From assembly GCA_013693835.1 (NCBI GenBank), contig CP059260.1, positions 1,681,368-1,689,383 on the forward strand: a DNA stretch of 8,016 nt, written 5' to 3'. This stretch comes from Brevundimonas sp. GTDB taxonomy: Bacteria > Pseudomonadota > Alphaproteobacteria > Caulobacterales > Caulobacteraceae. Position numbers and translations under genes: made by a program. Of this stretch, positions 1-5,624 are shown piece by piece. The notes under the pieces were generated by a model. That model did not search any database. It saw only the letters and a program-made list of their open reading frames with translations, and was not told the origin of the DNA. Numbering within the stretch: position 1 is the stretch's first letter; the number at the start of each line of letters is the position of its first letter.

Positions 1-1
1 A

Positions 2-283
2 TTCGCCTACGACCGCAATCGTTGGGCCCGTCATTGGTTTGCGCAAATGAACGCTGCCGAGACCCCTAAAGATTTCTGGCGTGCGAGCGTTCAGTTCCTC
101 AAAATCGTCGATGGCCGAGTGGCGTTGTGGGCCTCCGCGATCGAACGCAAGGAAATCGCGCAGCGGTTCGCGCCGCTGCTCAAGTCGGCGATGAAGCACC
201 GCATTGAGAAATGGAAGCCCAAGAGGGAAAAGACGCTCCTGGGCGGAAAAACGCCGTCCGAGATTTATACCGTTTTGGCCTGA
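2..283 (+). CDS. C-terminal part of an unrecognised protein (5' end outside window)
   Basis: The frame is open from the first bases of the window, so the methionine at 47 is probably internal and the gene starts to the left. About 93 residues are visible. They are rich in W, R and K, with a basic stretch near the end (HRIEKWKPKREK) followed by a short TPSEIY tail. No signal peptide, membrane segment or catalytic motif is visible, and I do not recognise the family. The gene reads towards the relaxase but is separated from it by about 325 non-coding bases, so it is unlikely to be in the same operon. Codon use looks normal for GC-rich coding sequence, which supports a real gene; its role is unknown. 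Confidence 0.6.
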   Translation, partial: FAYDRNRWARHWFAQMNAAETPKDFWRASVQFLKIVDGRVALWASAIERKEIAQRFAPLLKSAMKHRIEKWKPKREKTLLGGKTPSEIYTVLA

Positions 284-368
284 CCAATACATCGCAATGT
301 ATGGCGCTCCGCCCGGGTCGTCAGGGTGCGGCGAGCGGCACTGACCTGGGTGCGGGACTTGGTCCTGC

Positions 369-399
369 GGCGCGATCGGGAGCCTGCCTAGATCGCGCC
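369..399. repeat. 9-bp perfect inverted repeat
   Basis: GGCGCGATC (369-377) and GATCGCGCC (391-399) are perfect reverse complements around a 13-base spacer. No T-run follows on either strand, so it is a poor intrinsic terminator. Its place about 120 bases before the candidate nick region suggests an accessory-protein or regulator site near oriT, or a remnant of a terminator for the upstream gene. The pairing is seen directly; the role is inference. Confidence 0.45.
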
Positions 400-520
400 T
401 GCGCCGGGGTGACAACGGGGGTGGCGCGAACCCTCCAACCCCCACGGCCGTTGTTGCTGCATCGCACCGAGGGTCAGAAATCGGACGTCGACTACAACCG
501 ATAGGCGAGAAGGTGCTGGG

Positions 521-557
521 GTGCACATCCGCCAGGATGTATAAGTGCACACATCCC
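521..557 (+). other. Candidate origin of transfer (oriT) of RSF1010-like (MOBQ) type
   Basis: A hairpin with arms ACATCC (525-530) and GGATGT (535-540) around the loop GCCA is followed one base later by TAAGTGC (542-548). In RSF1010-type origins, established knowledge is an inverted repeat followed by TAAGTGCGCCCT, with the nick inside that motif. Here the motif continues ACACATCCC, so only the first seven bases match. GTGCAC occurs twice (521-526, 545-550) and ACATCC a third time (551-556), making a small nested repeat array. The site lies about 60 bases before the start of a MobA/MobL relaxase, where such origins usually sit. Nicking here is inference. Confidence 0.55.
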
Positions 558-608
558 ACTTTCCTTAAATACCGTCGCTCGGCAAGCGCTGGTCTCAGGG
601 GGTTGGCA

Positions 609-1592
609 ATGGCGATCTACCACCTCCGTCTCAAGGTGGTTTCACGAGCACTCGGCCGGGCTCCGAAGCCCGGCGGGGCGACGCGCCATTCGGTGGTGGC
701 TGCCGCCGCCTACCGATCCGGAGAACGTCTCTACGACGATCTGCAGGGCAAGTGGTTCCAGTTCAATAAGCCGGACGTGGTCCATACGGAGATCGTCGCT
801 CCGCACCACGCGCCGGCCTGGGTCTACGATCGGCAGTCCCTCTGGAACATGGTCGAGCGGGCGGAGAAGCGGGTGGATGCCCAGCTCGCCCGCGAGATCG
901 AAATCACGCTCCCGCGTGAGCTCCCGCGCGACGAACAGATCGACCTGGTTCGTCGGTTCGTGCGCGAGCAGTTCGTGCGCGAAGGCATGGTCGCCGATAT
1001 CGGGATCCATGAGCCGCATGCCTCGGACGGAAAGGAGCAACCGCACGCGCATGTGCTGCTCACCATGCGCTATCTCGATGCGAGCACGCTCACCGGATTC
1101 TCGGCGACGAAGGAGCGGGAATGGAACGAGCGCCAGCACATTGCCGAGGCGGTCAACGAAGCTCGCAAGCGCTTCAACGACACCGGCCTCGATGTCGACC
1201 GCGAGGCGCTGGAAGCGCTGGAAGCGCAGCGCAACGTCAATGTCTGGCGCAAAGCCTGGGCGGACTACGCGAACCGTGCGCTCGAAGCGGCGGGCTCGAC
1301 CGCGCGCATCGATCACCGCACGCTCGAGAAGCAGGGCATCTTCCGCACGGCCGAGCCTTATCTCGGCATCGCCCGGCATATCGAGAAGGCCTACGTCTAC
1401 CTGAAGGACCGCGTCACCAACTGGGTCGCGGTCAAGAAGCGCACGGCGCTCTATCAGGAAGTCGAAGCCTACCGGCTGCGCGACCCGGTGAAGGTCGCCG
1501 ACTTCCTCCTCCGCCTGAGCGACATGGCCGAGGATTTCGCGGCGCAGTTCCGCAAGCCGTCGGCAATTCCGGAGGTCGATCTTGAACGATGA
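609..1592 (+). CDS. MobA/MobL-family (MOBQ) relaxase
   Basis: A 327-residue nicking enzyme that would cut oriT and covalently carry the transferred strand. The start ATG at 609 is chosen over an in-frame upstream start at 513 because AGGGGG lies about 7 bases before it and because MAIYHL is the typical N-terminus of this family. The likely catalytic tyrosine is Y35 in AAAAYRSGE. The metal-binding motif is H134 plus H146 and H148 in QPHAHVLLTMR. The family motif WRxxWAxxxNxxL...RIDHRxLexQGI is at about residues 223-264. There is no helicase or primase domain, so this is a short mobilization-type relaxase. The stop overlaps the TTG start of the next gene, so the two are probably translationally coupled. 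The reading frame is intact, unlike its small neighbours. Confidence 0.93.
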   Translation: MAIYHLRLKVVSRALGRAPKPGGATRHSVVAAAAYRSGERLYDDLQGKWFQFNKPDVVHTEIVAPHHAPAWVYDRQSLWNMVERAEKRVDAQLAREIEITLPRELPRDEQIDLVRRFVREQFVREGMVADIGIHEPHASDGKEQPHAHVLLTMRYLDASTLTGFSATKEREWNERQHIAEAVNEARKRFNDTGLDVDREALEALEAQRNVNVWRKAWADYANRALEAAGSTARIDHRTLEKQGIFRTAEPYLGIARHIEKAYVYLKDRVTNWVAVKKRTALYQEVEAYRLRDPVKVADFLLRLSDMAEDFAAQFRKPSAIPEVDLER

Positions 1593-2054
1593 TTTCGATG
1601 CCGTGTTCGGCGCGCGGCCCGAAGCCGCAGACCGGCTTTGCCGATCGCGTGCGCGAACCGCCGTCGGCGTCGGCTTCGCCGCCGCCTCCGGTCCAGAAAG
1701 CGAGCGTCGGCAGCGGCCCGCAAGCCGTATGGCTACCTGCCGACGGGGATGGGCGAAGGCTGCGACGTCCAGCGCTGGATGGATGGAACGGAGGTCGCCG
1801 AAGGGATCGAGTTCCATGCCGGTTCCTGATGCAAGTCGGCTATGTCGGCGAAGAGCAGCTGAAGCTGTTCCTGCCGGACTGCATCGTCCTGATCGAGGGG
1901 CGGCATCTGCGCGACCTGCGCAAGAAGCTCGCCCGACGGATGGTCACCTTCATCCAGCAGTAACCCGCGCGTCTGGCCCGTACCGGCGGAAGGCGAGCCC
2001 GTGGTCGAGCGCATCCAGGTGGTTCGGCCGGAGCCACTGATCGCCCGCGGATGA
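1582..2054 (+). pseudogene. Frameshifted accessory gene downstream of relaxase
   Basis: A gene starting at TTG 1582, with GGAGG a few bases upstream and an 11-base overlap with the relaxase, so it was almost certainly co-translated. Coding signal moves between frames: start to about 1618 (NDDFDAVFGARP), then a Pro/Ser-rich linker (TGFADRVREPP), then KPYGYLPTGMGEGCDVQRWM at about 1720-1817, then LMQVGYVGEEQLKLFLPD to 1960, then NPRVWPVPAEGEP to the TGA at 2052-2054. Four single-base changes would join them: one C fewer at 1618-1620 and at 1717-1719, one C more at 1819-1820, one base fewer at 1961-1963. The restored protein is about 155 residues, soluble, with a flexible N-terminal half. I do not know its function; its position suggests a mobilization accessory protein. 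Confidence 0.7.
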
Positions 2055-2070
2055 ATACACGCCTGAACCA

Positions 2071-2099
2071 TTGACAGAACGGCAGTTTCGGACTGGATT
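2071..2099 (+). promoter_or_regulatory. Possible promoter of the cargo operon
   Basis: A perfect TTGACA box (2071-2076) is followed 17 bases later by TGGATT (2094-2099), a poor -10 box (3 of 6 consensus positions). It lies about 27 bases before the ATG at 2126 and directly after the broken relaxase-linked gene, so it could give the cargo genes their own transcription. Only the -35 element is convincing. Confidence 0.35.
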
Positions 2100-2125
2100 A
2101 AACGCGACATCACTGGGGAAGCGAC

Positions 2126-2629
2126 ATGGTCGAAAGCACGATTTCCGGTTATTTGCGGTCGCTTGCCCCACATCATGTGTCCAACCTCAAGGCACATGCT
2201 GACGCAGCGCATCACGAAGACCACCCTTCGTTCAAAGAGATCCAGATGGGCGGCGGCCGTGCTTGGTGGGGCGATTACCGCCGGGACGGTGTGGAAGATA
2301 ATCAAGACCATCCAGCACCACTGATGGCGAAGTGCAGTCGATGCAAAGGACAGCTGGAGCCGTTCGTCGACCATTTGGAGTCTTGGCGGGGGCACAGCCT
2401 GGCGGTCCCGGGGTCGCTTTGGCTCTCGCTTAAGGCTGCAACCGAGAGCATTCCGGTTGTCGATTTGCTCAAATGCGACGGCTGCGGCATGTGCGGTTAT
2501 AGCTGTGGGAGCTGCCGCTCCATTGATCTGTCTAAATCCCGTATCTCGGACGGTCGGATTATGGTCTGCTCTTCGTGTAATCGCGAGAGTATGGTGAGGA
2601 ATCCCTCGCGGCTCTTCTCCAGTAAGTAG
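2126..2629 (+). CDS. Cysteine-rich putative metal-binding protein
   Basis: A 167-residue protein of unknown function with a good ribosome-binding site (GGGGAAG ahead of the ATG). The N-terminal 65 residues are His-rich (H16, H17, H24, H29, H30, H33) and lack cysteines. Then come C70-x2-C73, a dense cluster C117-x2-C120-x2-C123-x3-C127-x2-C130, and C148-x2-C151. The CxxC pairs suit structural zinc ribbons. The cluster also has the CxxCxxCxxxC spacing of 4Fe-4S ferredoxins, although the proline that usually follows the last cysteine is a glycine. No membrane segment or signal peptide is seen. It is first in a plus-strand set of three small genes inserted between the relaxase and coupling-protein modules, and its codon use is less GC-biased than theirs, consistent with separately acquired cargo. 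Function unknown; metal binding is inference from spacing. Confidence 0.72.
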   Translation: MVESTISGYLRSLAPHHVSNLKAHADAAHHEDHPSFKEIQMGGGRAWWGDYRRDGVEDNQDHPAPLMAKCSRCKGQLEPFVDHLESWRGHSLAVPGSLWLSLKAATESIPVVDLLKCDGCGMCGYSCGSCRSIDLSKSRISDGRIMVCSSCNRESMVRNPSRLFSSK

Positions 2630-2640
2630 GAGGCTTGGCC

Positions 2641-2964
2641 ATGCTCGAAGGGATCAGTGCGTGGAGTGCGGTCGTTTCCGCTTTGGTGGCAACCGGCACG
2701 GCAGTAGCCGCCGCAATCTTCTGGCATCTCCGTCGCAAACGGTCAGCCGGTGCAGCCGGACGTCGGTCGGTAGCCTCCAATGATGATAATCAGAGGTCTA
2801 AAGCGGTGCCTGGGGTTGCGGCTAAGGCGGCAGCGGCAAGCCTGATTGCCGGGGAAGCTCTGCACCACGCTCCCGGCCCCGGTCCCGGTCCCGGTCCCGG
2901 CGAGGACGCGTCTGCCGAGGACTCGTCAACAGAAGACAACCACGATCTCGACGACGTCGATTGA
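2641..2964 (+). CDS. Small membrane-anchored protein with Pro-Gly repeat and acidic tail
   Basis: A 107-residue protein. The ATG at 2641 is preferred over a TTG at 2635 because the strong AGGAGG (2628-2633) is 7 bases from the ATG. That ribosome-binding site begins inside the previous stop codon, so the two genes are tightly linked. Residues 8-28 (AWSAVVSALVATGTAVAAAIF) form one hydrophobic helix, and the following HLRRKR suggests by the positive-inside rule that the long C-terminal part is cytoplasmic. Residues 78-87 are five Pro-Gly pairs encoded by a tandem hexamer, and the last 20 residues are strongly acidic (EDASAEDSSTEDN, then DLDDVD). The layout is a membrane anchor, a stiff spacer and an acidic tail. 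I know no family for it; it may act with the preceding cysteine-rich protein. Confidence 0.65.
   Translation: MLEGISAWSAVVSALVATGTAVAAAIFWHLRRKRSAGAAGRRSVASNDDNQRSKAVPGVAAKAAAASLIAGEALHHAPGPGPGPGPGEDASAEDSSTEDNHDLDDVD
2872..2901 (+). repeat. Five tandem hexamers CCCGG(T/C)
   Basis: Five in-frame copies of CCCGGY run from 2872 to 2901 inside the membrane-anchored gene and encode the (Pro-Gly)5 spacer. A hexamer repeat changes length without breaking the frame, so the spacer could vary between strains. Confidence 0.8.
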
Positions 2965-3025
2965 TTTAACGCAACTGTAATATTCTAGGTCACGAGATCA
3001 TGTATATTCTTTGCAGGGAATATAT

Positions 3026-3148
3026 ATGAAGGTAACCGCATATCACGTCGCAGCAATCGGTTTGATTGTCGCAGAAACGGCAGCCATATTTTGGCTCGTT
3101 GATCGCGTAGGCGATCTTGGGCGTAGCGCTAAGCCTCCTTCGCGGTAG
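3026..3148 (+). CDS. 40-residue single-helix membrane peptide
   Basis: A short frame with a clear ribbon-like AGGGA about 8 bases ahead of the ATG. The product has one hydrophobic helix (about residues 7-25, HVAAIGLIVAETAAIFWLV) broken by a glutamate at position 17, then a polar, basic tail (DRVGDLGRSAKPPSR). The gene lies 61 bases after the preceding membrane protein in the same direction and ends inside the loop of an intrinsic terminator, which supports it as the last gene of the set. It shares the pentapeptide AAIFW with the preceding protein's helix, possibly by chance. Size and context would suit a small regulator, a toxin-like peptide or a membrane subunit; nothing in the sequence decides between these. 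Confidence 0.5.
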   Translation: MKVTAYHVAAIGLIVAETAAIFWLVDRVGDLGRSAKPPSR

Positions 3149-3443
3149 CGCGAGGGTTTCGTCTTAAGATTTGGCCGCAGTATGGCGGCAGTCGAGCGAG
3201 CATTTGCTCCATATTTGGAGATTGACGCGGCCTCTCAAGGCAGACGGATACGCTTCTGCTCTTGCCATGCGGTGCTAACCGCTCACCTTTCAGCACGGTA
3301 AGCACGCCGCGCACCGCGAGCATTCCAGAGCCGGCCCAGAACGACCAGACAGGTACGGCCATGCCAGGCTCGTCACTGAGGGAGATGGCGGCTAGCGCCA
3401 GCAGCCAGGCGATGCCGCCCGCGATCGTGCGCGGTTTCATCAT
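3129..3443 (-). CDS. Small membrane protein, third gene of the coupling-protein operon
   Basis: A 104-residue product starting MMKPRTIAGG. The ATG at 3443 overlaps the previous gene's stop and has GGAGG about 8 bases upstream; a longer in-frame extension to 3485 lies over the upstream gene and is rejected. Residues 7-21 and about 29-50 are hydrophobic (IAWLLALAAISL; MAVPVWSFWAGSGMLAV), giving two membrane helices. From about residue 60 the protein changes to a polar, arginine-rich tail. That tail runs through the terminator of the opposing operon and overlaps the 40-residue peptide by 20 bases, so the last part may be read-through into DNA joined here by recombination and not the original C-terminus. 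Probably a membrane partner of the coupling protein; the family is unknown to me. Confidence 0.6.
   Translation of the reverse strand: MMKPRTIAGGIAWLLALAAISLSDEPGMAVPVWSFWAGSGMLAVRGVLTVLKGERLAPHGKSRSVSVCLERPRQSPNMEQMLARLPPYCGQILRRNPRATAKEA
3137..3165 (+). terminator. Intrinsic terminator closing the cargo operon
   Basis: CCTTCGCG (3137-3144) pairs with CGCGAGGG (3149-3156), giving 8 pairs including one G-T, around the loop GTAG, followed by TTTCGTCTT. The TAG stop codon of the 40-residue peptide lies in the loop. The T-rich side is on the plus strand, so it should stop transcription from 2126-3148 before it meets the opposing operon. Confidence 0.7.
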
Positions 3444-3671
3444 CTGAACCTCCGGGGCACGAGCGAGTCCCACTCGGCCTTCCATTGCTTGTAGCTCCGG
3501 ACCTTTTCACCTGCGCGGTAGGCGAAGTGCATTAGCACGAGAAAGGCCAGCGCCAGGATCGGGCCGACGTCTTGGGTGAACCCGGCGTAGCAGCTCCAGA
3601 AAGCCGACAAAGGCGGCGACCTGAACGATCCCATGGCCGATCAGCGCCGTCATGATGGTGGGCGGGTTCAT
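3440..3671 (-). pseudogene. Frameshifted small membrane protein, second gene of the coupling-protein operon
   Basis: The start ATG at 3671 overlaps the coupling protein's TGA as ATGA, so this gene was translationally coupled. The first frame reads MNPPTIMTALIGHG and FVGFLELLRR, then becomes arginine-rich nonsense and stops at 3507. The second frame (from about 3585) reads FTQDVGPILALAFLVLMHF and continues to RRFR and the stop at 3440. Removing one base from the G-run at 3581-3583 joins them into about 76 residues with two hydrophobic helices (about 6-28 and 35-48) and a charged tail. Its stop overlaps the next start. It was probably a membrane partner of the TM-less coupling protein. If the shift is real, the gene is inactive or needs frameshifting. 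Confidence 0.65.
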
Positions 3672-5236
3672 TGGTCGAAGCTCACATGCAGGTAGTTGCG
3701 CTGGCTGTCGGCGAACCGTTTGCCCGCCTGAAACCAGACACCGGTCACGACGCCACCATTCGCCGCTCCGCCGGTCCGAAGCGCGCGTGCGAAATCGGCG
3801 GGCTCGATCTCGTAGTCCATCGTCTCGCTGTAGCCGCCACTCACGCTCTCACCAGAATTCGTGCCGCGATTGCGGCCCCAGTTGGTGCTGCCGCCCTTGC
3901 TGGTGCCGAAGTTGCTGCTGGCGCTGCCGCCATGTTGGCCGCTGGATGAGCCGGTGCCCGTGCTGGTGCCCCAGTTGGTGCCGCCGCCTTGGCTCATGCC
4001 ATGCGAGTAGCCGTAGGACTCGCTTTCGCTGTAGGTGCCGCGCCGCTGCAAAGTCCGACCGATCGTATCGGCGGCCCAGCGGTTCGTTTCGGGATCGGCA
4101 TTGTTGTGAAAGATCTTGGTGACGAAGTTCGCCAGCAGCATGTCGGCGCTGTGCTTGGCGTGCTCGCCGCCGATGCGCGCGTAGTAGGTTGGCAAGGACT
4201 GGGTCAGGTAGACCGTGCAGGCCCGCGCGGAGCGGCAGGTCGACTGATAGTCGGTGTCGAAGGCGTTGACGAAATACTGGCTCTCGTCGGCCCAGAGGAA
4301 CACGGGCCGGTCCCGCTGGCTGGGGTCCAGGCCATTGCGGCTGAGCACGGCGCGTTGCCACATGAACTTGAAGAGGTGCTGGCCGATCACGCCGTCCTCG
4401 TTCCAGGTCATCGCGGACATGTCCATGATGATGATCGCGCCGTGGAAGGTGAGCTCGGGCACGAGCGTGGTCTGCGTGCAGAACGCCCGGTGTAGCCGGC
4501 CGCGATTGAACCGGTCGAGCGCGGTCGAGAGGCTGATGCTGATGTTGGTGCGTGTCTTGGGATCGAGCTGGCAGAACTCGTCGCGCCAGAAGGCGGCGGT
4601 CTTCTGGAAGTCGTCCCCGTCGATCTCGATCACGGGCTCGCGCCGGGCCGCTGCCAGCGCGTGGAACATGAAGGATTGCTGCTGCCACTCCGCACTTTGC
4701 AGCTGTTCCACGCTGCCCGGCGCGCTGGCGACGAAGCGGATGATGTCGGGAATGCGGACATCCCCGGTCGCGGCATAGAGGATCGGGATGGTGTTGCGCA
4801 GCACCTGACGCATCGCGTCTTCCCAGAAGGCCATGCTGGCGCGACCGGCATTGGGATTGGTGAGGCGGGCGGCATCGACGATGCGCATGAGGCACTCAAC
4901 GACGCTGCCCAAGCCGTCGATGCCCTGTCGCGCGAGCTCGTAGGTGATGAAGTTGAACCCGCCGCCGCGCTCTCCGAAAAGGATGACGGAGTTCGCGCGG
5001 CCATTCTCCTGCGCGTAGCGCAACCACAGCTCGACCTCGTCGGGCTTGGCCGCAAGGACCAGACCGCCCATGCCCGCCCGGAGGTAGGCGGAAGCCAGCG
5101 CTTTGCCGGAGCCGGATGTCTTGCCGGAGCCGATGCCGCCGAAGATATGTACGCCCTGCACGGCGTCCCGCAGGGTGAAGCGATCCCCCTGTGAAAATGC
5201 CAGCAACGGCGTGTCGAGCTGGCTCACGTAGCTCAT
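3668..5236 (-). CDS. TraD/VirD4-like type IV coupling protein (conjugative DNA transfer ATPase)
   Basis: A 522-residue ATPase that would bring the relaxase-DNA complex to a type IV secretion channel. Walker A is GGIGSGKT (33-40) and Walker B is VFLWADES with D317-E318. A TQSLPTYYARIGG motif follows at about 345-357, as expected in TraG/TraD-type ATPases, and the C-terminus carries the TraM/relaxase-interaction type segment VWFQAGKRF (500-508). Residues about 412-470 are a Gly/Ser/Asn/Thr-rich low-complexity stretch with repeated TNWG. No N-terminal membrane helices are present, unlike classical VirD4/TraD, so the protein should be soluble or rely on the small membrane proteins encoded just downstream. 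The ATG at 5236 has GAGGGGG about 9 bases ahead. The frame is intact. No other secretion-channel gene is in the window. Confidence 0.9.
   Translation of the reverse strand: MSYVSQLDTPLLAFSQGDRFTLRDAVQGVHIFGGIGSGKTSGSGKALASAYLRAGMGGLVLAAKPDEVELWLRYAQENGRANSVILFGERGGGFNFITYELARQGIDGLGSVVECLMRIVDAARLTNPNAGRASMAFWEDAMRQVLRNTIPILYAATGDVRIPDIIRFVASAPGSVEQLQSAEWQQQSFMFHALAAARREPVIEIDGDDFQKTAAFWRDEFCQLDPKTRTNISISLSTALDRFNRGRLHRAFCTQTTLVPELTFHGAIIIMDMSAMTWNEDGVIGQHLFKFMWQRAVLSRNGLDPSQRDRPVFLWADESQYFVNAFDTDYQSTCRSARACTVYLTQSLPTYYARIGGEHAKHSADMLLANFVTKIFHNNADPETNRWAADTIGRTLQRRGTYSESESYGYSHGMSQGGGTNWGTSTGTGSSSGQHGGSASSNFGTSKGGSTNWGRNRGTNSGESVSGGYSETMDYEIEPADFARALRTGGAANGGVVTGVWFQAGKRFADSQRNYLHVSFDQ
3875..3988 (-). 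repeat. Imperfect repeats coding the Gly/Ser-rich segment of the coupling protein
   Basis: GCCCCAGTTGGTGCYGCCGCC occurs at 3875-3895 and 3968-3988, 93 bases (31 codons) apart in the same frame, encoding the two GG(G/S)TNWG units. Similar GCTGGTGCC steps lie between. The segment probably grew by duplication within the gene. Confidence 0.6.
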
Positions 5237-5348
5237 GCGGTTCGCCCCCTCGGCGATCGTCGTTTCCCAAACGGGATAATGCGCTCGCGGGGTGCGCCGG
5301 AAAGTGATTGCTACCTAAGCGAGTCTTTCGGGGTGGGAATTTCGGGCA
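5237..5348. promoter_or_regulatory. Divergent intergenic region between coupling protein and small plus-strand gene
   Basis: These 112 bases should hold promoters for both the coupling-protein operon (minus) and the small genes at 5349-5897 (plus). A short palindrome, CGTTTCCCAAACG (5261-5273), overlaps a second possible pairing TCCC/GGGA (5265-5276) and lies about 25 bases before the coupling-protein start, a sensible place for an operator. No consensus -35/-10 pair stands out. Confidence 0.4.
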
Positions 5349-5602
5349 ATGCGCGAGGGGCGAGAAGAGGGGTGGCTGGACCGGCTGCTGAGTGCCTTCG
5401 GCGACGCGGTGGCCGACATGCGCGGCCAGCTCGTGGATGAAGCCTGGTTCGGGCGTGGACCAGTCGGCGGGGTGGCCAGGCCGCGCCCGCCCAGCTGCGC
5501 TGCTCCGATGACCTGATGCCGCGACGGTCCTTCGAGGAGGACTGGGCTCCCCGTTCGTCAGATCCCGCACACACCGAGCCGGATCGCGGGATCGATCTCT
5601 AA
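5349..5602 (+). pseudogene. Frameshifted small gene divergent from the coupling protein
   Basis: The first frame reads MREGREEGWLDRLLSAFGD, then ADMRGQLVDEAWFG, an acidic amphipathic helix, and as written runs to a stop at 5516 (55 residues). The likely continuation shifts at the G-run 5451-5453 into DQSAGWPGRARPAALL, then at CC 5505-5506 into DDLMPRRSFEEDWAPRSS, and ends at TAA 5600-5602. Dropping one base at each run gives a continuous protein of about 84 residues, soluble, with an Arg/Pro/Asp-rich C-terminus. The restored stop is 22 bases before the next gene, with a ribosome-binding site between, so the two form an operon. Function unknown. The minus-strand frames here have arginine-rich shadow composition. 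Confidence 0.55.
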
Positions 5603-5624
5603 CAAATAGCAAGGGGGCAGTCGG

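Larger units (their letters stand above)
284..608. other. Non-coding stretch upstream of relaxase
   Basis: I see no convincing gene in these 325 bases. An open frame at 211-504 overlaps the preceding gene and has low-complexity, frameshadow-like composition. The stretch holds a 9-bp inverted repeat (369-399), a candidate transfer origin (521-557), a short AT-richer segment just after it (about 558-571), and the ribosome-binding site of the relaxase (AGGGGG just before 609). This is the usual place for an oriT in MobA/MobL-type mobilization regions. Confidence 0.6.

Noticed and set aside
211..504. 97-residue plus-strand frame between the left gene and the relaxase
   Set aside because: It overlaps the end of the first gene in another frame, lacks a ribosome-binding site and has low-complexity composition.
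642..1817. Long minus-strand frame of 391 residues opposite the relaxase
   Set aside because: It is antisense to a clear MobA/MobL relaxase, extends over the broken neighbour, and has Arg/Ala/Leu-rich shadow composition without recognisable motifs.
1733..2395. 220-residue minus-strand frame
   Set aside because: It spans the broken relaxase-linked gene and the start of the cysteine-rich gene on the other strand, and has no motif or ribosome-binding site; both plus-strand genes are better supported.
3262..3447. Plus-strand 61-residue frame
   Set aside because: It lies antisense to the third gene of the coupling-protein operon, which has GGAGG and an ATGA overlap; this frame has neither.
3849..4895. 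348-residue minus-strand frame inside the coupling-protein gene
   Set aside because: It is the same strand in another frame, extremely rich in H, R, P and Q, with no motif; the in-frame coupling protein has Walker A and B.
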